NCBI RefSeq assembly: GCF_000004195.4
Contig: NC_030685.2
Location: 51,887,516 to 51,951,515 of the forward strand
Direction of reading: 5' to 3'
Source of the DNA: Xenopus tropicalis
Taxonomy: Eukaryota > Chordata > Amphibia > Anura > Pipidae
DNA length: 64,000 bases
The notes beneath the pieces were generated by a model, which saw nothing but the letters and a program-made list of their open reading frames with translations, made no database searches and had not been told where the DNA came from. A program made the position numbers and the translations under genes. Below, piece after piece: positions 21,526-33,376 of this stretch (the stretch's first letter is position 1; each line of letters opens with the position of its first letter).

Positions 21526-22019
21526 GGGGCTGATTTACTAACCCACGAATCCGACCCGAATTGGAAAAGTTCCGACTTGAAAACGAACATTTTGCGACTT
21601 TTTCGTATGATTTTTTCGGATTCTGTACGAATTTTTCGTTACCAATACGATTTTTGCGTAAAAACGCAAGTTTTTCGTATCCATTACGAAAGTTGCGTAA
21701 AAAGTTGCGCATTTTTCGTAGCGTTAAAACTTATGCGAAAAGTTGCGCATTTTTCGTAGCGTTAAAACTTAACGCTACGAAAAATGCGCAACTTTTCGCG
21801 TAAGTTTTAACGCTACGCAAAATGCGCAACTTTTTACGCAACTTTCGTAATGGATAGGAAAACTCGCGTTTTTACGCAAAAATCGTATTGGATCCGAAAA
21901 ATTCGTAAAGAATCCGAAAAAATCGCAAAACATACGAAAAAATCGCAAAGTACCGATCATTACGAAAAAAACGCAATCGGACTCCATTCGACCCGTTCGT
22001 GGGTAAGTAAATCAGCCCC
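21526..22019. mobile_element. CpG-rich foldback MITE, PIF/Harbinger-like, copy 4 (coreless type)
   Basis: Ends GGGGCTGATTTACTAACC and TAAATCAGCCCC, with a perfect TTA duplication (21523-21525, 22020-22022). The sequence is closely similar to copy 1 at 1457-1953, down to shared blocks such as GTTGCGCATTTTTCGTAGC, and folds back on itself almost completely. Confidence 0.7.
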
Positions 22020-22104
22020 TTAGCTGTTGAATTATCAACTCGTCTACAAGCTAGAGGCTAGAGTCGAGCCTCAATACGTACAGCTTACTCTAGTCTAGAG
22101 CATT

Positions 22105-22651
22105 AAAAACCTCACAAGCTGACTTATTAAACCCAAAACCTAAATGTAAATCAGAGGCTCCTATAAGATTTATTGGAACTTACAGTAATCAATGGCAGAA
22201 TGTTAAATCAACTTTGAAACGGCATTGGCATGTTTTATTAACAGATCCCACTCTAACCAACATCTTGGAACCCTATCCACAAACTTGTAACAGACAGGCC
22301 CTGAACCTTAAAGATCGATTGGTGCAGAGTCATTTTAGCAAGATAATTCGAACTACTACTATAAGTGGAACCTTCCCATGTGGGAACTGTAAAGCATGTA
22401 GACACATGTATAATCCAAGGCAGGTGGTGGATAGATTTGGAATTACCCATGGGATTAAACAATATTCCATTTGTAAAACTGAAGGAGTCATATATATGCT
22501 ATTATGTGACAAAATCTATATTGGAAAAACTGTTTGTGCCCTACCTGAGAATGAAAGTGAATGGATCTTTCTTTTGGATGCCCTGGGGTCAGATGGACTG
22601 AATGAAAGTATTATTCTCAACACCTTTATAGGATTTGTAATTTACTTATAG
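22105..22651 (+). pseudogene. Penelope-like ORF C-terminus with partial GIY-YIG endonuclease
   Basis: The frame is open from about 22105. It reads a linker region (RFIGTYSNQW, then HWHVLLTDPTL), a basic stretch (RQALNLKDRLVQSHF), a cysteine cluster (FPCGNCKACRHM) and then the start of the GIY-YIG fold (EGVIYMLLCDKIYIGKT). This order is that of the C-terminus of Penelope/Neptune-type proteins, which pair a reverse transcriptase with a GIY-YIG nuclease. Straight after YIGKT the sequence jumps to SEWIFLLDALGSDGLNES, the extreme C-terminus. The middle of the nuclease, which carries the catalytic Arg and Glu, is therefore deleted. The TTG at 22214 is not a true start. Confidence 0.8.
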
Positions 22652-23245
22652 TATATTACGTGTTTGAATTTTAAATTTCATGATTGTTTTCACTATATAT
22701 AACAATTACACAAATTATGTAATTAAGAGTCAACACTACATAAGAGAAAACAAGGAATTTATTTTGGGGTTAGTTTCAGATGATCATATAACTCCATAGA
22801 CACTTTATATATGTATCACTAATTCACAGGAGCCTTTATTCTGGTTTTATATATTGTACATACTTACCTTTTTACCCTTTGAGTTGATCTGTTTGTTCGG
22901 CTTTGATATCAATACAGATACTGCACATGTGTGATTTTTACTTTAGTCAACATAGTAACATTAAATCAACAGAGCAGGATTAACTCGTTGGTGTGTAAAT
23001 ATGAGCATTACTATGGAGATGAGATGTGTAGTTATCTACGCTAAGCAACGTCATGATGCCTCACGCACCTGAGATGCTGCACTCATTGCCAATTGGATCT
23101 TTTGAATTCCGGGGAGGTTCTACATCTATAAATATTCCTTCTGATGTAGCCTGCCAATGTGCCTTGATAAAGCTCGGGTAGACAGAGTGAAGCGCATGTC
23201 AGGTGCTTTTAGCTGTGGGGGTAAACAGTCAGGTTGATAGGCGTT
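22105..23245 (+). mobile_element. Penelope-like element, 3' part
   Basis: The coding remnant (22105-22651) is followed by about 600 bp of AT-rich sequence and then a block (23105-23210) containing CCTTGATAAAGCTCGGGT and AGCGCATGTCAGG. That block fits the 3' untranslated text usual in vertebrate Penelope-like elements. The 5' part with the reverse transcriptase is missing. The edges are estimates. Confidence 0.6.
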
Positions 23246-23693
23246 GTAAAATCATCCTCTGTGTTGATGTGAATACTGGGGGTTGGGTGTTGATATTCTG
23301 TTAATACATTTATCAATTGGGAGAGGTGTGCTGAGAAGAAATAGTGTCTTGACAAACACATCACGCTCTGTTTCTTCAGTATAAAAATAAATGTTAGGTG
23401 TAATTGAAGGTGAATTCATGATCTCAGTCCTCTTAGCCACTGTGATACAATTCCTTCAGGGACCCCCCAATACATCATCCCTATAGGAATATTGACTATA
23501 GGAATATTCTATCCTGCCTCTGCCCTCTGGCTTTTTTTTTATTATTATTTTTCTTGACATACGTTAATTTTAGATGTAGCATTAAAAGTTACATTTTATT
23601 TTATTGTTTGTTACAAATCTGATTTAGCAGAAGTGAGTGGTGCAAATTGTGGATCACTTCGTTCCGCTAGTCTAATTTTCAAGTCTGTATCAA
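23246..23693. other. No gene seen
   Basis: AT-rich sequence with a palindromic-looking CTATAGGAATATTGACTATA at about 23480 and a T-run; no supported element or frame. Confidence 0.4.
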
Positions 23694-23880
23694 GGGGTAT
23701 ATTTATCATGTTGTGTAAAAAGTGGAGTGAAGCATTACTGGTGATGTTGCCCAGGGCAACCAATCAGCAATTAGATTTCGACAGTTAGAAAACCAAAGCA
23801 AAGCATCTGATTGGCTGCTATGAGCAACATCGTCAGTAAAGTTTCACTCAACTTTTTGCACAACATGATAAATATACCCC
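23694..23880. mobile_element. Small MITE with GGGGTATATTTATCATG ends
   Basis: Inverted ends GGGGTATATTTATCATGTTG and CAACATGATAAATATACCCC frame 187 bp. The internal arms also pair: GCCCAGGGCAACCAATCAGC lies opposite GATTGGCTGCTATGAGCAAC. The right flank is TAA and the left CAA, hinting at a degraded 3 bp duplication of Harbinger type. Confidence 0.65.
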
Positions 23881-24959
23881 TAAGACTCTGTTGTTAACAA
23901 TCTAAATCTTTGTAAATTGAGATCCGTTCCCATGGCAATAAAACTGAATTGTTAGTTTCCATATGAACAGATTCACTTAGTAGGAGAACTAAAAATTACA
24001 ACAAATAATTTATAAGATATATCTTCAAAATTTGTATGCAGCATTTTGTCTTTCGTCGTGTTGAGCACTGAACACTGTGCGGAGAATAGTATGTTGAGTG
24101 ATGTGGGTATTACCATAAGGTAAATTTAACATGGACGGCAGTTAAATTACCTGTTAAGTTGTTTGATGTCACCAAACCTGTAATTTTCCTTTCAGATGCA
24201 CAGGCACTATGGAAACTGAAACTTTTTATTAGCATGTCACAAATTTTGAAAAGTGAGAAGAGACTCTGCTTTTAGACTTAATCTTGTGCTTGAAATCATG
24301 GTGATCGTTTACCCTGTAATTTTTAATGAGCCAAAATTATATTTTATAAGTAGGCATGTTCATTCATTTTGCAAGGCCATGTAAGATAATTACTAAGAAC
24401 TGCTTGGTGTCTAGAGTCAGAATAGTGGACAATTTAGATTTTTGCATATAGCATTCATTTAATATTTGCATTTTGTTGCTGCTCAGTATTGTTTTTTTTA
24501 AATTTTGCTTATTTATTTTTTTTTAAAAATGGCTAAATATTAAAGCTTGTTTTAGTATATGCACTCGAATGGTGGTGCTGGAGCAATGATTCAGCTCAAG
24601 CCGAATAATCTATAATTAAACCATAACTGCCTTTAAGAAAAGGGTAGGGTATAATTTATTTTAAGTCTAAAAATCGATGGAAGATCATAATTTAGTAGTC
24701 ACTTTTTCCCTATGAATGAGAAAAGCAGAGGTCATAATCAAGTTTTTGTGTTTTACCCTATCCTGTCATGTAATGCTAAGAGAGATTTGCCAGTTGGGGA
24801 GGGGGCACCGGTAATGTCATGTACCTTGTACTGACTAGGGATTATATATAAGGCCTAACTATATGAAGGGGTTCTAATTAATGTTTGAGGTGCCCTGAGA
24901 CAATGTTTACAGCTCCTATATTGACCACAGTTCTTTCCCCTAATGTTCGCTTTATAGAT
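23881..24959. other. No gene seen
   Basis: AT-rich, with no supported reading frame, element or RNA gene. Confidence 0.4.
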
Positions 24960-25157
24960 AATGCGCTTCTGTGGAGGAGCACATGGTAGGTACCTTTTCT
25001 GCCTACCCCTAGTCCGGGATCGCTTACCCCCTGCATTGCTTGTAAGCACACTCCCCCATCAGTCCTGCAACGGCACTGTGCATGTGCATGCCAACACGTG
25101 GTGGGGCAGGAGGAGAGGGGGTGGCCTAGGGCGCCAGCCGGCTTGGCCCGCCTCTGT
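24960..25157. repeat. GC-rich repeat (CTACCCCTAGTCCGGG type), partial
   Basis: Shares GTAGGTACC, CTGCCTACCCCTAGTCCGGG, ACCCCCTGCATTGC and GCTTGGCCCGCCTCTG with 46497-46770. The full-length form apparently begins AGGGCCAGAACTAGGGGTAG, which is missing here, so this is a partial copy. Open frames on both strands are compositional. Confidence 0.5.
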
Positions 25158-26640
25158 CTGGATTGCTTGGGACCTGGGGTTTTCAATAATTGGTTTTGCC
25201 ATTGGAAATGTATTAAGTTATTCTAATGAAAACTGAAATGAGCTTGGGCTGTTAGTGTTAGACATTAGACCTACTTATTAAGTTAAATGTTAAGCTTTTC
25301 AAACTTGGGTGGGGTCATTGATGTCTTCAAGTACCAACCCCTGTCCACTGAGGGAATGAGAAAAAGAATAAATAACATAGCCTAGTGTCACCTTAGCATC
25401 CCCCCATATATAGTTTACAAAATGTGGCCCTAGACAGGCATATGGCTTTTGCATTTATAAACAGGTACAGCTATGTTATAATACTGTATGGATCATTGTG
25501 TTTAATGTAACTACAGAACAATATTATAATTGTTCCAACGTTCTTTCTAGGCATGATGAATATACAGTAGGAAATGTAAACAATGATAAATATTTGGCAG
25601 ATTTTTTTGTGGTCCTAAAATTCACAAAATAAACAGAAATATGTCCTAATCTGCACACTGTTTTGCAGCATTGGTGTAATTTATACCTCTAGTCTTGTTA
25701 TGTTAATCTGTCTATAAATATTTTACTGTAAGTAGTCATTTGAACATATTCATCTATATCATTTGAAGAAGTAAGAAGTGATATACTCTAGAAAGAATTG
25801 GTGCCAACGAGAAAATTGATCAAATCGAACACTATAAGGCAGGAAACGCTGTGTAAATAAAAATAATAGCAACTGCAACATCTGTTCCTTAGACATGCTA
25901 ATAAGCTAAGGGGAAGGGAGATATGGGCTGAACATATTGCAAAAGACACAGAATGGAACAATGTGCTGCAAATACACCCCCAGCCTGCAACTTAATTGAT
26001 ACAATTTGCATAAAAATAGCAATAAAGAGGTGGAACTGAAACTTTGAGGGGAAAAATGAAACTCACATAACAGATGGGGATAATACTGTAAATAGCCCCT
26101 GCGGCATCACATAATAAAGAAACATTAAATATAAGTTACAAATTACTCTGTATAGAAATGGCTAGAAATAGACATATATAAAGGCTTCAGAACATTAACC
26201 GCAAGAAAAAAACTGCAATAAGACTTTCTTCATAAAAGAGGCCATTTTGACTACAGTAGAAAGATCATTTTCATGTGCACACCTCAACTTAACAGCACTC
26301 CCCAACTTAAGCAGAACAGAATAGGTACTGGCACTCAAGGCAATGCAAGTGGGGAACCGGCCCCTCAAGTAACACAAAGTTTCAGGGGCCTGTCCCTTTG
26401 TCTGCCATTTTGACTACATGCATATTAAACTTCCTGACACTCAACATTAATGCATGTAAATGCAACGGGCCTCTCAGACCCATAATGCTCTAAATACATA
26501 GTTACACAAAATAAAGTAAATATTCTGCCAGTGTATGGAAGCTTTTACATACATAAATGGTACAGATTGTACTGTGGCATTGCATCAACTTGTCTTGAGT
26601 TTTAGCGGGCCTTCTTATAAAGATGTTAGAGAGATATTAG
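25158..26640. other. No gene seen
   Basis: About 1.5 kb of AT-rich sequence without recognisable coding or repeat structure. Confidence 0.4.
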
Positions 26641-26659
26641 AAGTTTCCTCATAGCTCAA

Positions 26660-27345
26660 TGGTATTTATAGATTCAGTCGTACTGGCTGATACATTATAT
26701 AACTTTAAGAAGGGGTTGGATGGCTGTTTAGCAAGTGAGGGAATACAGGGTTATGGGAGATAGCTCTCAGTACAAGTGAGGGAATACAGGGTTATGGGAG
26801 ATAGCTCTCAGTACAAGTGAGGGAATACAGGGGTAGGGGAGATAGCTCTCAGTACAAGTGAGGGAATACAGGGGTATGGGAGATAGCTCTCAGTACAAGT
26901 GAGGGAATACAGGGGTAGGGGAGATAGCTCTCAGTACAAGTGAGGGAATACAGGGGTAGGGGAGATAGCTCTTAGTACAAGTGAGGGAATACAGGGTTAT
27001 GGGAGATAGCTCTTAGTACAAGTGAGGGAATACAGGGGTATGGGAGATAGCTCTCAGTACAAGTGAGGGAATACAGGGGTATGGGAGATAGCTCTTAGTA
27101 CAAGTGAGGGAATACAGGGGTATGGGAGATAGCTCTTAGTACAAGTTGATCCAGGGACTGGTCCGATTGCCATCTTGGAGTCAGGAAATAATTTTTTCCC
27201 CTCTGCGGCAAATTATAGAGGCTTCAAAAGGGGTTTTTGCCTTCCTCTGGATCAACTAGTAGTTAGGCAGGTTATATATAGGCATTATGGTTGAACTTGA
27301 TGGATATATGTCTAACTTACTTTGTATGTTACTATGTATGTTATA
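26660..27345 (+). mobile_element. LINE 3' end (CR1/L2-like second family) with expanded minisatellite
   Basis: The first part translates as ADTLYNFKKGLDGCLASEGI, then QGYGR and a stop, which aligns with the C-terminus of the other LINEs here (FKRGLDEFL...IQGY). The 3' part contains GTTGATCCAGGGACTGGTCC, TTTTTTCCCCTCTGCGGC, TTGCCTTCCTCTGGATCAAC and GGTTGAACTTGATGG. It ends in TGTATGTTACTATGTATGTTAT. Between the two lies a tenfold 41 bp tandem array. Only the final ~25 codons of ORF2 remain. Confidence 0.75.
26735..27144 (+). repeat. 41 bp x 10 minisatellite inside a LINE 3' end
   Basis: The unit starts GTGAGGGAATACAGGGGT and ends GATAGCTCTCAGTACAA. It begins at 26735, 26776, 26817, 26858, 26899, 26940, 26981, 27022, 27063 and 27104, each exactly 41 bp apart. 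Variation is limited to GGTTAT/GGGTAT/GGGTAG and CTCTCAG/CTCTTAG. The first unit overlaps the last codons and stop of the LINE ORF. Confidence 0.95.
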
Positions 27346-27421
27346 CCATTGAGCTCATGGTTTATATGGAACTTCTCTTAATGCATCTAAAGATGAACAT
27401 ACTTTATCTGCATATTTAAAT

Positions 27422-27650
27422 ATACAGGTATAGGATCTACTATCCGTAAAGCCTGGGACCTGGAGGGTTTCCAGATAAGGGACCTATCTGTAATTTGGAT
27501 CACCATACCTTAAGTCTGCTAAAAATAATTTACAGATCCACCTATAGGATTCATGCAACTTAGTAACCATCAAGTACAAGGTACTGTTTCATTATTACAG
27601 AGAAAGAGGAAATCATTTACAAAAATTACAATTATTTGCTTAAAAAGATG
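27422..27650. repeat. Left half of the ACAGGTATGGG palindromic MITE
   Basis: TACAGGTATAGGATCTACTATC opens it. GGACCTGGAGGGTTTCCAG, GGATCACCATACCTTAAG and CAAGTACAAGGTACTGTTTC follow in the family order, ending near TTATTTGCTTAAAAAG. The right half is absent. Confidence 0.6.
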
Positions 27651-28924
27651 CTGCAATTTCTATTTTTCTCAAAATGAACTTGAATGCACTCAACAAAGGA
27701 ATTTTTGGAGTGCCTACAAATTTGTCATATGCTAAGCCACCTACACAAGATCTTACTGACTTTGAGTAATATAAACTCAAAGAAAACTATAGTTTTAAAC
27801 AAATTTCTGTATTTCATTATATATATAGTTGCCCAGCCACAGGGGCAAATTATATAAATGTAGTTGTGCTCAGCAGCAATTCTCATAGGGGCCAACAGAG
27901 GGTTACTTGGGGTTATTTGCCCTTAAATTTAGATTATGAAAAAATGCTTCTATGTGCCTTTTACTGCCTTTTCTATGTGCCTTTAACTGGCATGTAAACT
28001 GCACTTCTTAATAAAAGCAAGGCCATGTGAACGCTATGTTGTATATGAATATTTATTGTGATTTGTAATAGGTTTTTTATTTGTTCCGTTAAGCACTATT
28101 CTCGGTATAATATGGATGCTGCTTATTAGGCAAGATATTTCACTTTAAACCAATTTTTTTTCATTCTTGTTTCTGTTATATTACGTTATCCTTCTATTTA
28201 GGGAAAGCCATTGTGAATGAGATGGATTCTGATTAGATTAGACTGTCATCTGTGAGCATGATGAGTTCTGCTTCATAACTCAGCATCTGTCCTATCGCCA
28301 CCAAACCTTTGTTTCCACAATTTCCATTCTACTCAGCTGAACTCTCCATTCACTGGCTTTCAACAATAGGCTTTTCTAGAACAGGTCAGATCAAGTTCAT
28401 CTTGAAGATTCATTAGTTAAGCTCTTGTGTTCTTTTACATTGATATTTTAGGGCCATAGTTCACTTCTTGGTGAAAAGGATCATGCTGCTATCTGTTCTG
28501 TATCAATGCAAGATGTGCAGCCATCTTAGTGATAAAGGTCAGTAAAACATTTTATGGGATAAGAAAATATGAGTTAAAGCTAAGGTCATAAGATCAAATG
28601 TTCACAAAATGTAATTTCAGGAAAAAGTCAGTTGAATTATAATGTGTTGTTATTATCATTAAGGAACTGTTTCCATTTTAATTGCTTGGAATTAATGAAG
28701 CGAGACCATTGCCATCTGCATGGAAATGTCTTCTTGTTTTCTTCACTGCAATAACAATGAATATACATTTTTCATGTAAGCTCCCCAACAGTTGCTCCAT
28801 TATGAAAATGACACCACCAAATATTATACAGCTTTTAGATTCCTAGATCAGTATCTGAATGAATCCTGATAGTCTTGCTCAGATATGATTGCCAATGCAG
28901 CAAGAGTGCTCCAGTCATCTGTCA
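27651..28924. other. No gene seen
   Basis: AT-rich, no supported frame or element. The 60-codon frame at 27553-27735 runs out of the preceding MITE and is not a gene. Confidence 0.4.
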
Positions 28925-29930
28925 ATGTATTATTATTATTAACATTTATTTATAAAGCATATTCCGCAGTGCTGTAATGTATGTCCATGGATGAGTACCG
29001 TAGGCCACTGGATCTTACAAACACAACTGCATTTGTGGCCAGCCAAAGATGGATGCAGCCGTTGTGCTCTGTAGAATAGAGATGTAGCGAACCTCACAAA
29101 AAAAGTTCGCGAACCCGTTCGCGAACTTCTGCCAAAAAGTGCGAACTTTTGCAAACTTTGCGAACCCCATAGACTTCAATGAGAAGGCGAACTTTAAAAC
29201 CTAGAAAAGCCATTTCTGGCCAGAAAACTGATTTTAAAGTTGTTTAAAGGGTGCCACGACCTGGACAGTGACATGCAGGAGGGGGATCAAGGGCAAATGT
29301 CTCTGAAAATACGTTGTTGACACAGCGTTGCGTTTTGTGCTGTAAAGGGCAAAAATCACACTACATTTCAAAACTTGTGTAATAAACTGCTTTTACAAGG
29401 ACTATTGGATTATAGCAGATGACATCAGCAGGACAGCTGCCCACAGCAGCTACATACAGAGCAGTAGAAAGTAGATTACTAGTCAGCAAAGCTACCTAAA
29501 CTGTCCCTCAAATCCCTGCACAGCTCTCTCCCTATGCTAACTCATCAAACACACACAGGCAGAATGTAAAATGGCTGCTGGGCTTCGGTTTATATATGGA
29601 AGGGAGTGGTCCGGGGGTGGTCCAGGAGGGAGAGCTGCCTGATTGGCTGCCATTATCTGCTGGCTCTGGGGTGAGAGGTCAAAATTTGGCGCCAGCTAAG
29701 GCGAACCCAAAATTGCGAACATCGCTAAAAGTTCGCGAACTTGGGAACACCCGATTTTCGTGCGAATTAGTTCGCCGGCGAACAGTTCGCTACATCTCTA
29801 CTGTAGAATAAATAGTTGTATACGCTTAATATTTAGATTACAAATCTATATGACTGATAACCAATACAGTTGGTAAATCGCATTGCTCAAAAAACCTTAC
29901 AATCTGAAGGGAAATGGGTTTGGGATGCAA
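28925..29930 (-). repeat. Old SINE-like remnant interrupted by a hAT-like element
   Basis: TATTATTATTATT then ATTTATTTATAAAGCATATTCCGCAGTGCTGTA is the reverse of a tail also seen at 42427-42545 and 55640-55795 (CAATATAAATAAATGATG). After the hAT insertion, AACCTTACAATCTGAAGGG at about 29891 may be its other end. The outer edges are uncertain. Confidence 0.4.
29077..29800. mobile_element. hAT-like non-autonomous element, perfect 8 bp duplication
   Basis: Inverted ends TAGAGATGTAGCGAAC and GTTCGCTACATCTCTA. The flank CTGTAGAA is repeated exactly at 29069-29076 and 29801-29808. The 724 bp interior carries GTTCGCGAAC-type palindromes near both ends and no transposase. The 8 bp duplication and TAG...CTA ends fit the hAT superfamily. 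The intact duplication suggests a young insertion. The 71-codon frame at 29596 lies wholly in the element. Confidence 0.8.
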
Positions 29931-30000
29931 GGTATGGAGATAAAAAAATAGTGCCAATAACAAAATGGCAGGTTGAATTTAGGTTTTTAACCAAGTTTTA

Positions 30001-30518
30001 GGGGCTGATTTACTAACCCACGAACGGGTCGAAATGAGTCCGATTGCGTTTTTTTCGTAAAGATCGGTATTTTGCGATTTTTTCGTATGTTTTGCGATTT
30101 TTTCGGCGTCTTTACGAATTTTTCGTTACCAATACGATTTTTGCGTAAAAACGCGAGTTTTTCGTAGCCATTACGAAAGTTGCGTAAAATCTTGCGATTT
30201 TTCGTAGCGTTAAAACTTGCGCAAAAAGTTGCGCTTTTTTCGTAGCGTTAAAACTTCGCACCTTTTAAGTTTTAACGCTACGAAAAAGGCGCAACTTTTC
30301 GCGTAAGTTTTAACGCTACGGAAAAATCGCAAGATTTTACGCAACTTTCGTAAAGGCTACGAAAAACTCGCGTTTTTACGCAAAAATCGTATTGGTAACG
30401 AAAAATTCGTAAAGACGCCGAAAAAATCGCAAAACATATGAAAAAGTCGCAAAATGTTCGTTTTCAAGTCGGAACTTTTCCAATTCGGGTCGGATTCGTG
30501 GGTTAGTAAATCAGCCCC
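30001..30518. mobile_element. CpG-rich foldback MITE, PIF/Harbinger-like, copy 5 (coreless type)
   Basis: Ends GGGGCTGATTTACTAACC and TTAGTAAATCAGCCCC. Flanks TTA (29998-30000) and TAA (30519-30521). The 518 bp forms a near-complete foldback centred near 30260, with TAGCGTTAAAACTT on one arm and AAGTTTTAACGCTA on the other. The arms carry GCGTCTTTACG/CGTAAAGACGC instead of the GATTCTGTACG-type text of copies 1 and 4. Confidence 0.7.
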
Positions 30519-31404
30519 TAAGTGTTGGAGGGTGTGGCTTCAGGCACTGATTTTTGTACAAAGCAAGGCTTAAAAAGACAAATAAGTTTATTTTGTTTTA
30601 GCCAACACAACAATTTACAAATAACTGGTTAGTTGACTACAACATAAAAGAAACAGTAATAAAGGCTGATTTTTTTCATGTCAACTTTAACCTCTATATT
30701 GTATTTTTTTTATAGACTGCTGACCATAGATATTATGAGCAATCTCCATTTGAATTATTTTGCTCCCACCATCTTTATCCCTGTTTGCTGTCACTTCCCC
30801 TAAGCACTTGCCAACATACACCAAATGTTTTTCTTTCACTGACCCGAATGAGTTGTCACTCTTTCACAAATTATTTAAAGTGGAATATAATAATAAAAGC
30901 AGTATTTACTGGATTAGAGTGCAATGCAGAATGTGATGGCCCAGGGACAGTGGTTTGAGCAAGTGAAAAAAATGGGTAGATGTCAGGCATGTGCTAAGTT
31001 GAATGGAAAGAATTTCATTTAGAAAAAGAAAGACTAAAGCAATTCTATGTGACATAGCCTCCCAACTCCAATCTAGTAAACCAGGCCATGCCTCCAAATC
31101 CCCTACTGTAAAAATCCTCAATTATAAACACTCTGCAAATTTGTACCTGGGCAGTAACCTGTAGCAACCAGTGGTTAGATCTTTCCAGCCACCTGCAGAA
31201 TGAAAAATTGATTAGTTGCCATGAGTTACTTCCAAATTTTCTCAGTGTTTATAAATGACCCCCAGTGTGTCTTTAGTAGCTGTTAGTTGTATATTACATT
31301 TTCACATTAAAGACAATCCTGATCATATACCCTTTTGCTGCAGAGATGGTCTATCATGAAGTAGCATTGTTTGAATCAGAGATTTAAGCACTTCCATCAT
31401 TATT
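30519..31404. other. No gene seen
   Basis: AT-rich sequence with no recognised element or frame of interest. Confidence 0.4.
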
Positions 31405-31444
31405 ATGTTTAGTTGAAAAACCCAACATACTGTTCTTCGATTTT

Positions 31445-31512
31445 TGACATTTTGCTACAGTGAGCAAACAATCCACCAATAAATAATAATTTCAAACATT
31501 TTCTCTATATTT
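31445..31512 (+). repeat. 68 bp exact direct duplicate (partner 35477-35544)
   Basis: From TGACATTTTGCTACAG to TTTCTCTATATTT, identical to 35477-35544 over 68 bases. Here it is bracketed by two copies of the AACCCAACATACTGTTCTTC text (about 31420 and 31529), the opening sequence of the tandem array that follows. Confidence 0.95.
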
Positions 31513-31783
31513 ATGTTGGGTTGCAAAACCCAACATACTGTTCTTCGACTTCTGCTTATTCTTCCTAAAGTTACTCCTTCTACAGTTTTAGGGGTACAAC
31601 ACCCAAACTCTCCACACTTCTTCGTCCAATAGCGGAGCAGGTTGCTTGTGCTTTTCTAAGCGATCCCGCCCCCCATATTTTTGTGGCACCACTCCGAACG
31701 CCCCAATTTTTCCATTGACTTTGACAGGGAAGATTTACAAACTGCTGCCACGCTTACAGCTTTGAAGCTACAACCCCCAAACT

Positions 31784-32151
31784 TTAAAGTGATACTGACA
31801 CTAAAAAATGACTCAAAATATGAATGTACATAAAAAGTTGCCTATAGGTCATGTTGATTGATTTTCACTGAGAGATTTGCTTTTGTAAATAATTGTTACT
31901 TGAAGTTCCTAAACCTGACTGTTTTGCCAACCTGACTGTCCCTTCTCAGCCTGTCAGTTATAGCTTCTAATGCCAACGGCCTCCTGCTGGACAAATATGG
32001 CTGCCCCCTAATAGGGGAACATGGGGGATCAGACAGGTAATATAAAAGCATTGGGCAAATACTTTTATGGAAAAAAATGAAGGTCATGCAAAGAAAATGT
32101 TATGATAGATGTAAAAAAAAGGTTTATTTTCTGGTGTCAGTATCTCTTTAA
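31784..32151. mobile_element. TTAA MITE with AGTGATACTGACAC ends
   Basis: TTAA at 31784-31787 and 32148-32151. The inner ends AAGTGATACTGACACTAAAA and TTCTGGTGTCAGTATCTCTT are inverted repeats. It sits within the tandem array and splits one unit. Internal text CCTGTCAGTTATAGCTTC. Non-coding. Confidence 0.7.
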
Positions 32152-33376
32152 TAACATAATCATGGATTCACCCCAAATGAAACAGTGACATTTGTTGTAT
32201 GACCCAAAGTGGGAGGGGCCAACAACAGCCAATCAAATTTCACCTATTGACTTTAATGGGGAAATAGAAACTGCTGCCAATCATACAACTTTGAGGCTAC
32301 ACTCCCAAAACTTGAATCACATAGTCATGGGGTCAGCCTGAATGAAAATGTGTTGATTATTGGATGCCCAAAGGTGGGCGGAGCAGTGAACAGCAGAGTT
32401 AGGCACCAGGTAACTGCAGTTCAAGCCAAACAGATTTTACCTATTGACTTTCAATGGAGAAATTCAATCTGCTGCCATTCTCACAGTAATAACACCAGGG
32501 TCCCCAAACTTTTTACAGCTGGTCAATAGGGGACTGCAGATGTAGTTTTGAAAAGTGGGCGAAGCCACTAATAGCCAATCAGATTTAACCTATTGAATTT
32601 TATTGGTTTTTGCCAGGGTTCCCAAACTTTGCAAAGTCATTCACTGGGTGACTACATATTCAAGGTTTTTTGGGGTTTTTTTTTAAGTGGGCGGAGCCAC
32701 CAACAGCCAATCAGATTTTATCTATTGAATTTTATTGGTTTGATGCCAGGGTTCCCAAACTTTGCACTGGGTGACTACATTCTCAAGGTTAGAAAAATTG
32801 GGCGGGGCCACTAAAAGCCAATAACATTTCTTTCATTGTTTTCTGTGGGGAAATTTTAACTGCTGCCATTCTCACATGTTTAATGTCAGGGTCCCCAAAC
32901 TTTGCACAGTTTGTCACTAGGTGACTACATTTCAAGTTTAGAAAAGTGGGCAGGGCCAACAACAGCCAATCAGATTTCACCTATAGACTTCATACATTTA
33001 AATTTAAACTGCTGCAATTCGTTAAATATTAATACTAAGGACCCCAAAATTTGCAGAGCTAGTCACCAGGTAACTGCGGTTCAGAGTTAGAAAAAGTGGG
33101 TGGAGCCACCAACAGCCAATCAGATTATAACTATTGATTTTTAATGGGGAAATTAAACCTGCTGCCATTCTACATTATTAAATCCAGGGTCACTAGGGGA
33201 CTGCATTTTTAGGTTTTAAAAAGTGGGCGGAGCCACCAACAGCCAATCCATTTCCAACCATTTAATTTCAATGGTTTATATTTAAACTGATTAAATTATT
33301 TAAGTATTCATTCCAGGGTTGTTAAACTCTCCAAAGTTAGTCACCCGGTATTTGCTGTTCAAAGTTAGAAAAAGTG

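Noticed and set aside
26735..27144. CRISPR-like regular array
   Set aside because: Units are contiguous 41 bp tandem copies with no unique spacers, inside a LINE in eukaryotic DNA.
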